The notes under the pieces are model-generated. The model made no database searches and was not told where the DNA came from. It saw nothing but the letters and a program-made list of their open reading frames with translations. Made by a program: the position numbers and the translations under genes. Positions 26,070 through 33,684 of a stretch of 64,000 nt of DNA are shown here, in pieces (within the stretch, counting starts at the first letter, position 1; each line of letters opens with the position of its first letter). The DNA is from Clostridia bacterium (GTDB lineage Bacteria; Bacillota; Clostridia; Oscillospirales; CAG-272). The stretch is from positions 50,461-114,460 of the forward strand of contig JAFTRE010000004.1 in NCBI GenBank assembly GCA_017462385.1. Reading direction: 5' to 3'.

Positions 26070-26288
26070 ATGCATTTTTACCAACGGCTGAGAGATATGC
26101 GCAACGACAGGGACAAAACGCAGGAGGACATAGCGAAAATTTTGGGCACCGCCAGACAGCAATATGCCAAATACGAAACGGGTGCTCAAGAATTGCCCAT
26201 GCATCATTTTATAACCTTAGCAAAATATTACAACGTCTCGCTGGATTACCTCGCAGGACTCACCGACACGCCGAAAAAATTGTTTTGA
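26070..26288 (+). CDS. XRE-family helix-turn-helix repressor
   Basis: 72 residues, a lone Cro/CI-type domain: RLRDMRNDRDKTQEDIAKILG, ARQQYAKYETGAQELP (recognition region), FITLAKYYNVSLDYLAG. It starts with a GGAGG site. It faces the micro-ORF transcript across a region with three copies of a palindromic operator, which is the expected layout for a repressor of both itself and the divergent unit. Two further XRE genes of the same size class lie at 63.2-63.8 kb. Confidence 0.88.
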   Translation: MHFYQRLRDMRNDRDKTQEDIAKILGTARQQYAKYETGAQELPMHHFITLAKYYNVSLDYLAGLTDTPKKLF

Positions 26289-26801
26289 TATGCAAACACC
26301 GCGCGCGTCTCAACAAATCGTTCTGTAGTGGTCGGCGCCGTCCCTACTCCATTGTTTCATCCAAAAATTTATAAAATGGGATTTTACCAAAGCCTCTCCC
26401 ATAGGGAGAGGTGTCGCGGCTTGCCGCGACGGAGAGGGTGTTTATTAGCATCGATCTTACCCTCTCAGTCGCCTTTGGCGACAGCTCTCCCCCAGGGAGA
26501 ACCTATTTATGGTGGCGTTCGCAATAGCCTTTCCCTTGAGGATGAAGAAAGGATGAGGTGTAACCACCGCAGGTGGCGTTTGTTTATATGCCGAACGGAT
26601 GCTCCGCATCCTACACCTCATCAGTCACCGCGGCGCCGCGCTTACGCTTGCTTGCGGTGACAGCTTCTCCTCAAGGAGAAGCCTATTTATGGTGGCGTTC
26701 ACCCTTAATTAGCCTTCTCCGGCGGAGAAGGCTATTTGTGACACCCTAAAATTAATTATCCGCCGACATGACGTCGGCGGATAATTTTTACCATATATAA
26801 A
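26289..26801. repeat. Nest of palindromic MITE-like repeats
   Basis: No gene is seen in this 510-base stretch. Two units of one family lie head to head: 26391-26440 (CTCTCCCATAGGGAGAG, then GTCGCGGC-TT-GCCGCGAC, then GGAGAGGG) and its inverted partner 26458-26503. The same family flanks the DUF559 gene at 61.0-61.45 kb. A second family follows at about 26524-26700 (ends CCTTGAGGATGAAG and CTTCTCCTCAAGGAGAAG, with an internal GATGAGGTGTA pair), then a short GCCTTCTCC-GGCGGAGAAGGC stem near 26712. A perfect hairpin TTATCCGCCGAC / GTCGGCGGATAA at about 26756-26784 ends the stretch and may terminate the P-II gene. Confidence 0.8.
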
Positions 26802-27488
26802 TTATATCCTGAATGCGTTTTCCACCGCGACCGAGCAAATAATGCCGCCCGCTTCGGTGGTAAGACCGTATTCGCTGTTGACGCTGTTCATTATCTGCGG
26901 ACAAATACCGACAGGCGCAAGAATGGCGATGATCTCCTTTTCGTCATCCATATGAATGTCAGTGAACTGCTCAAATTCACCCGCGCCCGCAAGTCTGCCG
27001 CGAATGACCGTTCCACCCGTAGCTCCCGCCGTTTTGGCACACGTCATGACCTGCTCCGAATATCCCCGGTTTACCGACATAAGTATCAAATTATATTTGT
27101 TTTCGCTCTTTGACATATCCACATTCGCTCCTTTTTCGTTATTTGCCGTAGCGGTTCTTGACAAAACCGCCGCCGAAAGTCTGTTGATCGCCGAAAGCGG
27201 CAGAACCATTGTAAGTCCTCTGTACTTTGAGGCGCCGCCGGGATGGCTCTCCGTCTCTGCTATCATACCGTACACCGCGCGCCGCGGCGCCAGGCTTATG
27301 ACAATATCCTTGTCGTTACTGCTCAGACCGAAAAGATCCATCATCTCGGAGGGCGCCGTGCCGTGTCCGACGGTCTGCAAATGAAAGGTTATGTTCTTTT
27401 TCTTCATCATTTCGATGAACGACTTACTTTTTCCGCGCTCGATTATCGAGATCAGCAATAAAATACGGTCAAGCTCTGTTTTGTTCAT
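26802..27488 (-). CDS. Double-domain P-II-like regulator
   Basis: 228 residues made of two P-II (GlnB-like) halves, about 1-112 and 126-228. The second half reads LILMSVNRGYSEQVMTCAKTAGATGGTVIRGRLAG, the classical start of the fold, and ends with IICSVAVENAFRI. The first half is more divergent (LLLISIIERGKSKSFIEMMKKKNI). P-II proteins bind ATP/ADP and small effectors and regulate a partner, often a membrane protein. The ATGA overlap with the DUF1538 gene marks that protein as the likely partner. The usual uridylylated T-loop Tyr is not evident. Confidence 0.82.
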   Translation of the reverse strand: MNKTELDRILLLISIIERGKSKSFIEMMKKKNITFHLQTVGHGTAPSEMMDLFGLSSNDKDIVISLAPRRAVYGMIAETESHPGGASKYRGLTMVLPLSAINRLSAAVLSRTATANNEKGANVDMSKSENKYNLILMSVNRGYSEQVMTCAKTAGATGGTVIRGRLAGAGEFEQFTDIHMDDEKEIIAILAPVGICPQIMNSVNSEYGLTTEAGGIICSVAVENAFRI

Positions 27489-29023
27489 ATCGTGCTGTCC
27501 TCACAGTCATAGTACATAATATCGTTGTCGATGCTGACAAGCACCCGTCTCGCCTTGCGGATCATGCTGCGCTGCTTGACGCGGGCGCTAAGACCCATGA
27601 CCTGTATTGTGATAAGCGGCGTCATGGCTACCAGCGCAACGACGCCGAAAGCGTCCTGCATGACGTTGCCGCCGAGCACCTCGCAGGCACCGAGCGCAAG
27701 CGGCAGAATAAACGCCGTTGTGAGCGAGCCGCTGGCAACTCCGCCCGAGTCAAAGGCGATTCCCGTATAAATGGGCGGTACAAAAAACATTATGATAAGC
27801 GATATCGAATAGCCGACTATCAGAAAAGGAAGTATGGATATACCCGTGATAACGCGCAGCATTGATATACCGACCGAGACCGCAACGCCGACAGACAGCG
27901 CCAGCTCCATAGCCCGCTGAGAAATTGCGCCGTTGGTGACCTCCTCAACCTGCTTTTTAAGCGAATGAACGGCGGGCTCTGCCGTCACTATAAAATATCC
28001 CACGACCATGCCCACGGGGATAAGCCAGTATTTTGCTCCGCTTTGCGCGATCTCCGCGCCGATCAGCTTGCCCGCAGGCATAAAGCCCACGTTTGCTCCC
28101 GTGAGGAAAAGCACGATGCCGATATATGTATACAAAAGGCCGAAGCTGATCTTTATCATCTGCCGCGCCTGAAATCTGCGCGTCAGCAGTTGGAATAACA
28201 AAAATATTCCGATAACGGGCAAAAAGGACATAAAGACCTCCTTGCCGTATTCGGGGATGCCCCGCATAAGTGCCAGAAAAGCATCCTTTGTTGTCTCGGC
28301 GACGGCAACAACAGCACTGCTCGTCTCGGGCTCGGGCTTGAAGCAAATGCTCAGCACCAAAACAGCCAAAACAGGTCCGATACTGCACAACGCGATAAGA
28401 CCGAAGCTGTTGTCGGAGGAATTTTTCTTGTTGCCCTGCGCCGCCATGCCCGCGCCGAGCGCAATAATAAAGGGAACGGTGACGGGCCCCGTTGTAACTC
28501 CGCCCGAATCAAAGGCGGTCGCCACAAAATCGTCCGACACGAAAAAGGCGAGTATCATCGCCGCTACATAAAATATGAGCAACAGTCTTGCGAGTGGTAT
28601 ATTTTTCCGCGCTCTGATAACAGCAACCGCCAGAAAGACGCCCGCACCAATGGCAACGCACCAGATAAACACAGCGTTGGGTATTGACGGCACCTGCTCC
28701 GCAAGCACCTGCAAATCAGGCTCGGCAACCGTGACCAACACTCCGAGCACAAGACATATTATAGCAGGGATGACGATGCGCTTGTGTTTTCCCAGCACGA
28801 CACCTATGCTCTCGCCCAAGGGCTCCATGGATATTTCCGAGCCGATGGTAAAAAGACTCATGCCGAGTATCAAAAGAAAGGTTCCGAAAATGAACAGCAC
28901 CAGCACGCCCGCGTTAATTGGCGCTATGGTAACGCTCAAAACAAATACAATCGCCGCGATGGGCAAGACCGAGCCAATTGATTCGGTCAAAGCACTTTTT
29001 AATTGCCTCAAGAAATCCTCCAC
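27485..29023 (-). CDS. DUF1538 integral membrane transport-like protein, duplicated
   Basis: 512 residues with 12 or so membrane spans in two halves. Each half has the block AFDSGGV..G..T..FI (ATAFDSGGVTTGPVTVPFI near 170-190 and GIAFDSGGVASGSLTTAFI near 420-440), so the protein is a fusion of two DUF1538 units. The frame opens with GTG at 29023, but a TTG at 29011 has GGAGG five bases upstream and is a good alternative. DUF1538 is described only as a putative transporter. Overlap with the P-II gene points to allosteric control of transport by nucleotide or metabolite level. Confidence 0.82.
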   Translation of the reverse strand: MEDFLRQLKSALTESIGSVLPIAAIVFVLSVTIAPINAGVLVLFIFGTFLLILGMSLFTIGSEISMEPLGESIGVVLGKHKRIVIPAIICLVLGVLVTVAEPDLQVLAEQVPSIPNAVFIWCVAIGAGVFLAVAVIRARKNIPLARLLLIFYVAAMILAFFVSDDFVATAFDSGGVTTGPVTVPFIIALGAGMAAQGNKKNSSDNSFGLIALCSIGPVLAVLVLSICFKPEPETSSAVVAVAETTKDAFLALMRGIPEYGKEVFMSFLPVIGIFLLFQLLTRRFQARQMIKISFGLLYTYIGIVLFLTGANVGFMPAGKLIGAEIAQSGAKYWLIPVGMVVGYFIVTAEPAVHSLKKQVEEVTNGAISQRAMELALSVGVAVSVGISMLRVITGISILPFLIVGYSISLIIMFFVPPIYTGIAFDSGGVASGSLTTAFILPLALGACEVLGGNVMQDAFGVVALVAMTPLITIQVMGLSARVKQRSMIRKARRVLVSIDNDIMYYDCEDSTI

Positions 29024-29206
29024 TTCTATCTCTTACGATGTATCGATGATAATTAGTTGTTAATTATAATTATATACGACATGTATGAAGAGGCTGTGAA
29101 TTAAATGTGTACGATGTGATAAATCCAAAATTATTTTTCGCGTCAAGCACACAAAAAACGCCCGCCGACAAACATCGGCGAACGTTTTTGTGTTACCGCA
29201 TGAAAT

Positions 29207-29941
29207 TTAAATTCTGCCCAATACCGTCATGAGCGGGACAGGGTCGTTTGCCGTGATGAGGTCGGCGCCGTGCTCGATAGCGTAGCGAACATCCGCCTCG
29301 TTGTCGGCGCAATACATGTGCATGGGCATTCCCTTTGCCGCGTAAATGGGCAGAATTTCGGAACGCATGATGCGCATATTTATGCCGATCTCGTCGTAAT
29401 AATTATAAGAGTCCTCGACAAACTCGTGCATCTGGAAATCGGGATAACCCATGGTGCGACCGTTGTATTTCGTCTTTATGTACTTGATGATGCGAGCGTT
29501 AAAGGCGTAGAAATAGCAGGTATCGAAAAAGCCGTATTTTTTGAGCAGGGCGACCGTCAGGTCGACATTTTCCTCGGTATACTCCTTGATCTCAACGCCA
29601 AGCTTTATGTCGGGACGCTTAGCGGCGCAAAGCTGCAGTGTCTGCTCCAGCGTGGGAACACCAATGCCCTGCCCTTTAAACTGATCCCCGAACTTTGCCT
29701 CGTAGCAGGCGTCCAGCTCGCACACCTCGGCATATGTCATGTCGCGCAGATGACGGTCGACACCGCAGGTGCGGCGGCAGTTTCCGTCATGCATGAGCAC
29801 GGGCACCTTGTCGCTCGTCAGCCAGACATCGAACTCCATTGCGTCAACGCCAAGCTCCAGGGACGCCTCGTAAGATATGAGTGTGTTTTCGGGGTATTTC
29901 GCGCAGTATCCGCGATGACCCTCGACCAATATGTTTTTCAT
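29207..29941 (-). CDS. Glycerophosphodiester phosphodiesterase, cytoplasmic UgpQ type
   Basis: 244 residues without signal peptide. Complete active-site set: GHRGYCAKYPENTLISYEA, then MEFDVWLTSD, then LMHDGNCRRT, then LGVEIKEY, and the C-terminal GADLITANDP. It splits glycerophosphodiesters to glycerol 3-phosphate and an alcohol. It has an AAAAGGAG site and its own promoter. Its opening HRG.CAKYPENT is nearly the same as in the GDPD at 59.9 kb, so the two are likely paralogues. Confidence 0.9.
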   Translation of the reverse strand: MKNILVEGHRGYCAKYPENTLISYEASLELGVDAMEFDVWLTSDKVPVLMHDGNCRRTCGVDRHLRDMTYAEVCELDACYEAKFGDQFKGQGIGVPTLEQTLQLCAAKRPDIKLGVEIKEYTEENVDLTVALLKKYGFFDTCYFYAFNARIIKYIKTKYNGRTMGYPDFQMHEFVEDSYNYYDEIGINMRIMRSEILPIYAAKGMPMHMYCADNEADVRYAIEHGADLITANDPVPLMTVLGRI

Positions 29942-29972
29942 GTAAATAAAGCTCCTTTTAGGTGGTTAAAAA

Positions 29973-30001
29973 AGTATAACACATTCCACCGCAGTTTTCA
30001 A
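29973..30001 (-). promoter_or_regulatory. Promoter of the GDPD gene
   Basis: Minus strand TTGAAA (30001-29996), 17 bases, TATACT (29978-29973). Confidence 0.75.
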
Positions 30002-30049
30002 GCATTTAGGATAAAAATAACGGTTAAACATATATTTTGAATAAAACTC

Positions 30050-30079
30050 TTGACAGAACGGTAAACTTTATGATATAAT
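30050..30079 (+). promoter_or_regulatory. Promoter of tRNA-Gln
   Basis: TTGACA (30050-30055), 18 bases, TATAAT (30074-30079), 11 bases before the tRNA 5' end. Confidence 0.85.
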
Positions 30080-30090
30080 CAAGAAGTTAA

Positions 30091-30165
30091 TGGGATGTCG
30101 CCAAGCGGTAAGGCACTAGACTTTGACTCTAGCATTCGTCAGTTCAAATCTGGCCATCCCAGCCA
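30091..30165 (+). tRNA. tRNA-Gln (anticodon TTG)
   Basis: Acceptor TGGGATG / CATCCCA, anticodon stem CTAGA / TCTAG around loop CTTTGAC (TTG reads CAA), T loop TTCAAAT, and an encoded CCA (30163-30165). 75 bases with CCA. Confidence 0.95.
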
Positions 30166-30212
30166 ACACAAAAGGCACCCATATGGGTGCCTTTTGTGTT
30201 GGCTGGGATGGC
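30153..30212. repeat. 28-bp perfect inverted repeat that includes the tRNA 3' end
   Basis: Left arm 30153-30180 covers the last bases of the tRNA and the following AACACAAAAGGCACCC; the ATAT loop is 30181-30184; the right arm 30185-30212 repeats it inverted. The inner part acts as a terminator. A further direct copy of 13 tRNA bases (GTTCAAATCTGGC) occurs at 30259-30271, and GGATTCGAAC at 30307-30316 resembles another tRNA T-arm on the minus strand. Confidence 0.85.
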
Positions 30213-30367
30213 TGTTAAGTGAAATGACACCCCAAAACTCGAAGCGTTTTGCGGAAATGTTCAAATCTGGCTCGTCACCGTTTATATGTACTTATTTGCG
30301 GTGTCGGGATTCGAACTTGCGAAACGTTTGAGATATAATGAACGAAATCAGAAAGGCGGCGAAAACC

Positions 30368-30396
30368 TTGAAATATTGGCCTACATATGTTACAAT
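30368..30396 (+). promoter_or_regulatory. Promoter of the PstS-like gene
   Basis: TTGAAA (30368-30373), 17 bases, TACAAT (30391-30396), 27 bases before the ATG. Confidence 0.8.
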
Positions 30397-30423
30397 ATAT
30401 AAAAACCACACGGAGGTATTGAT

Positions 30424-31611
30424 ATGCCCAAGCTCTCACGCTCCGACGCGCTTTTTCTGACCTTGAAGATATTTCTGTCACTTGCTGTTATCGCCGCTGC
30501 CCTCATTGTCGGCTTTTTCCTTTTGATATTCATGTCCTTCGGCGGCATCTGGACGATAACCATGATACTGAGCCTTTTTATACTTCCTCTGCTGCTACCG
30601 CTGATCTGGCTTAATAAGAAAAAGCGGTATCTTGTGGGCTACGGCTCTTATGTTTTGTGCTTTGCGATCCTGCTCGGCACTCAGCTTGGTATTCGAGCCT
30701 ACAACAACTCCATAACCATCGACACCGCGCCCGCCATAAATGTGCACGAATACATGCCCTTTGATGAGGGCTCCAAAATAGTAAAGATAGACAGTCAAAC
30801 ACTCAGCTTTGACGGGGTTCCCGAGCGACTGCTCCCCAAGATCGACGGTGCGGCGGCGGCATTTCCCGTTTATTCTGCCTTTGTGCACGCGGTCTACCCC
30901 GACACGGTAGGCTTTAACACCAAAGACGGAGCTTTTGTTTACAACAATACTGTATACGGCTACCGCGCGCTCGGCGAGAAAGCGACCGACATTTTCATCG
31001 GTGCGGCGCCTTCCGAGGAGCAGGTCGAGAATGCGCGGCAGCTCGGCACCACCTTTGAATACACGCAGATAGGCTCGGAGGCCTTTGTTTTCTTTGTCCA
31101 TCGCGACAACCCGATAGAAAGCCTCTCCGTCGAGCAAATAAAGGGAATTTACTCAGGCGAGATAACCAATTGGAGCGAGGTGGGCGGCAAAAATGAAAAA
31201 ATAGTTGCCTTTCAGCGCAACGAGGGCAGCGGAAGCCAAAGCATGCTCATTCGCTTTATGGCCGGAACGCCCATTATGCCGCCCGACACTCAGACATCCG
31301 TCGGCGGGATGGGAGACATTATCGAGGAAGTCGCCGATTACAAGAACAAGTCTACCTCCATCGGCTTTTCTTTCCGCTTTTATGTTGAGGGCATCATTAA
31401 AAATCCCGACATAAAAATGATAGCCATCGATGGTATTGCACCTACCGTTGAAAACATAAAAAACGGCTCATATCCTATAATAGCGCCGGTTTATGCCGTA
31501 ACGTACAAGGACAATCCCAATCCAAACGTGCAAAAGCTGATCGATTGGATGCTGTCCGAGGAGGGGCAGTATATTATCGAGCAGTCGGGCTATGTAGGAG
31601 TCGGCAACTGA
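30424..31611 (+). CDS. Membrane-tethered phosphate-binding-like protein (PstS family)
   Basis: 395 residues with a GGAGG site. Residues about 12-95 hold three membrane spans (LKIFLSLAVIAAALIVGFFL, IWTITMILSLFILPLLLPLI, YGSYVLCFAILLGTQLGI). Then comes a PstS-like periplasmic-binding fold: FFVHRDNPIESLSVEQIKGIYSGEITNWSEVGG and FQRNEGSGSQSML are the standard phosphate-loop motifs. A normal PstS is a lipoprotein with pstCAB next to it; here there is neither lipobox nor transporter. It may be a fixed phosphate or anion sensor, or a binding protein for a distant transporter. Confidence 0.8.
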   Translation: MPKLSRSDALFLTLKIFLSLAVIAAALIVGFFLLIFMSFGGIWTITMILSLFILPLLLPLIWLNKKKRYLVGYGSYVLCFAILLGTQLGIRAYNNSITIDTAPAINVHEYMPFDEGSKIVKIDSQTLSFDGVPERLLPKIDGAAAAFPVYSAFVHAVYPDTVGFNTKDGAFVYNNTVYGYRALGEKATDIFIGAAPSEEQVENARQLGTTFEYTQIGSEAFVFFVHRDNPIESLSVEQIKGIYSGEITNWSEVGGKNEKIVAFQRNEGSGSQSMLIRFMAGTPIMPPDTQTSVGGMGDIIEEVADYKNKSTSIGFSFRFYVEGIIKNPDIKMIAIDGIAPTVENIKNGSYPIIAPVYAVTYKDNPNPNVQKLIDWMLSEEGQYIIEQSGYVGVGN

Positions 31612-31649
31612 ACCGCAATTTAATGCTATAATAATGAGAAAGGAACATT

Positions 31650-33161
31650 ATGAGCTCCGATACAAAAAAAGCCGTTGTCACAACGGAAAATGAAATATAC
31701 ACAGTTGATATTGGCACGCGTCTTGATGCCGCGCTCGGTCTGCCGCTGGCTTGCGGCGGGCACGGCAGGTGCGGAAAATGCAAGGTTACCGCTCACGGCT
31801 CGCTCTCGCCGCTCAGCGAAAGCGAACAGCGTCTTTTGACAGCGCAAGAGATAGCGGACGGCGTGCGGCTCGCCTGCCGCGCCAAAATCATGGGCAACTG
31901 TCGGGTTGAAAAATACGCCCCCCACACCCCGGACCTTAAAATAATGCTTGACGGCACTGCGGCGTCGCATACCTGCCTCCCTGCTTTCAAAAAATACGCA
32001 ATTGCTATCGATATCGGCACTACGACGCTTGCCGCGCGGCTTTACGACACGAACGGCAAGCTGATAGGCGAGGGCGGAGGCAAAAATCCGCAAGTTGCGT
32101 GGGGCGCGGACGTCGTTTCGCGCATCGAGGCGTCGGTGGGCGGACAAAAAGACGCGCTGGCACGCAGCATCCGAGACGCCGTGGACAAGCTAATACAAGA
32201 GCTGGCAAGCTCTGCCGGCATCTGCACGCAGGACATCGACGGACTTGTGATCACGGGCAACACAGCGATGCTTGTTTTTCTCACGCGCGGGGACGCCGAG
32301 CCCATGTCGCACGCGCCATTTTGCCCCGAGGAGCCTTTCGGCAGAGTGCTGACCGCCGGGGAGCTGGGACTCACCTCTCTGCATCCGGATACGCAAATAT
32401 ATCTGCCTCCCTGCATCTCGGCATTTGTGGGGGCGGACATGCTTTGTGCTGTTTTGGCGGTAAATATGTGCGAGTCCGACGAAACATCTCTGCTCTCGGA
32501 CATAGGCACCAACGGCGAAATGGGGCTGTGGCACAACGGCGTATTGCGCGTATGCTCGACCGCCGCAGGCCCCGCGTTCGAGGGCGCTATGATCGAAATG
32601 GGCATGAACGGTTCTGCGGGAGCTGTTGACCATGTCACGCTTTGCAACGGCAAGCCGGCGGCTCATGTCATCGGAGAATGCGCGCCGGTCGGCATCTGCG
32701 GAAGCGGACTTATTGACGCTGTCGCGTGTCTGCTCGACTGCGAAGAGCTGGACGAGAGCGGCTATCTCGAGGACGGCAGTGCAGTGATAACCCCGCCCGT
32801 CATACTGACGCAAAAGGACATACGCATGGTACAGCTTGCAAAAAGCGCGATCTGCGCGGGAATCACCACGCTGATCTCGGCGGCGGGCATCGACGGACGT
32901 GATATAGACAAATTTTATATTGCGGGCGGCTTCGGCAGCTATCTCAACATAAAAAATGCGGGCAGGATCGGACTTGTTCCGCCCTCACTGACAGACAGGG
33001 CGACCGCCGTCGGGAACGCCGCGCTCGCAGGCGCCTCCATGCTCTTGCTTGACACATCTCTGCGCCGCAAGGCTCTTGACATGAGCAAAAATGCGACGCT
33101 CACCGACCTTGCCTCAAGTCCCGTATTTTCCGAAGCTTATATGCGCGGAATGCGGTTTTGA
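31650..33161 (+). CDS. ASKHA-domain / 2Fe-2S protein, RamA/RACo-like corrinoid activase
   Basis: 503 residues. N-terminal ferredoxin domain with CGGHGRCGKC and a later Cys (LACRAK) binding a plant-type 2Fe-2S cluster. From about residue 115 there is an ASKHA ATPase fold (AIAIDIGTTTLAARLYD, LVITGNTAM, LSDIGTNGEMGLW, FYIAGGFGSYL), as in DUF4445 proteins. Characterised relatives use ATP to re-reduce inactive Co(II) corrinoid proteins of methyltransferases. No corrinoid protein or methyltransferase is present in the window, so its client is elsewhere. It follows the PstS-like gene by 38 bases. Confidence 0.87.
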   Translation: MSSDTKKAVVTTENEIYTVDIGTRLDAALGLPLACGGHGRCGKCKVTAHGSLSPLSESEQRLLTAQEIADGVRLACRAKIMGNCRVEKYAPHTPDLKIMLDGTAASHTCLPAFKKYAIAIDIGTTTLAARLYDTNGKLIGEGGGKNPQVAWGADVVSRIEASVGGQKDALARSIRDAVDKLIQELASSAGICTQDIDGLVITGNTAMLVFLTRGDAEPMSHAPFCPEEPFGRVLTAGELGLTSLHPDTQIYLPPCISAFVGADMLCAVLAVNMCESDETSLLSDIGTNGEMGLWHNGVLRVCSTAAGPAFEGAMIEMGMNGSAGAVDHVTLCNGKPAAHVIGECAPVGICGSGLIDAVACLLDCEELDESGYLEDGSAVITPPVILTQKDIRMVQLAKSAICAGITTLISAAGIDGRDIDKFYIAGGFGSYLNIKNAGRIGLVPPSLTDRATAVGNAALAGASMLLLDTSLRRKALDMSKNATLTDLASSPVFSEAYMRGMRF

Positions 33162-33174
33162 TATTTTTTTGATA

Positions 33175-33202
33175 AAAGTCGCCCTTCGGGCGGCTTTTTA
33201 AC
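33175..33202 (+). terminator. Intrinsic terminator
   Basis: AAAGTCGCCC / GGGCGGCTTT stem with TTC loop and a T tract, 14 bases after the ASKHA gene. Confidence 0.9.
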
Positions 33203-33282
33203 ATTTCGTAAACATTTCCCAAACAAAACGCAAAAATCAGCGGTGTATAATACGGGTACTAAAATAAAGAAAGCAGGCTTTT

Positions 33283-33663
33283 ATGGAAAATAATAAGGTA
33301 TTCACCTATCGGTATTCCGCCAAGCAAAATGCCGAGGTTGAAAATATCAGAAACAAGTATATACCCAAGCAGGTCAGCAAATTGGATATGCTGAAAGAGC
33401 TTGACCGTCGGGTACAAAACGCAGGGCTTGTTCAAAGCTTAGTGCTCGGCATCATCGGCTGCCTGATCTTCGGCGTCGGAATGTGCTTCGCTCTTGATGT
33501 GTTCGCGGGGCAAGACTTTATGGCTGTCATCTTGTGCATTTTGGGAGCGGCCATCATGATTCCCGCATATCCTGTTTACCGACACATTTACGAAAAAACA
33601 AAAGCGGAGCTTACCCCCGAAATTTTGAGACTGTCGGGTGAGCTCATGAAGCAAAAAAATTAA
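33283..33663 (+). CDS. Small membrane protein with two spans
   Basis: 126 residues. A charged N-terminal region of about 48 residues is followed by two spans (VQSLVLGIIGCLIFGVGMCF and MAVILCILGAAIMIPAYPVY) and a short C-terminal helix. No known domain recognised. It lies 21 bases before an ABC exporter ATPase, so probably the same operon. A TATAAT at 33246-33251 is a possible -10 box, with no good -35. Confidence 0.7.
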   Translation: MENNKVFTYRYSAKQNAEVENIRNKYIPKQVSKLDMLKELDRRVQNAGLVQSLVLGIIGCLIFGVGMCFALDVFAGQDFMAVILCILGAAIMIPAYPVYRHIYEKTKAELTPEILRLSGELMKQKN

Positions 33664-33684
33664 AGCGAGGAAAAGAGACTTAAA

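Noticed and set aside
26289-26801. CRISPR array
   Set aside because: Repeats differ in length and sequence, are palindromic and have no regular spacers or cas genes; they fit MITE-like elements.
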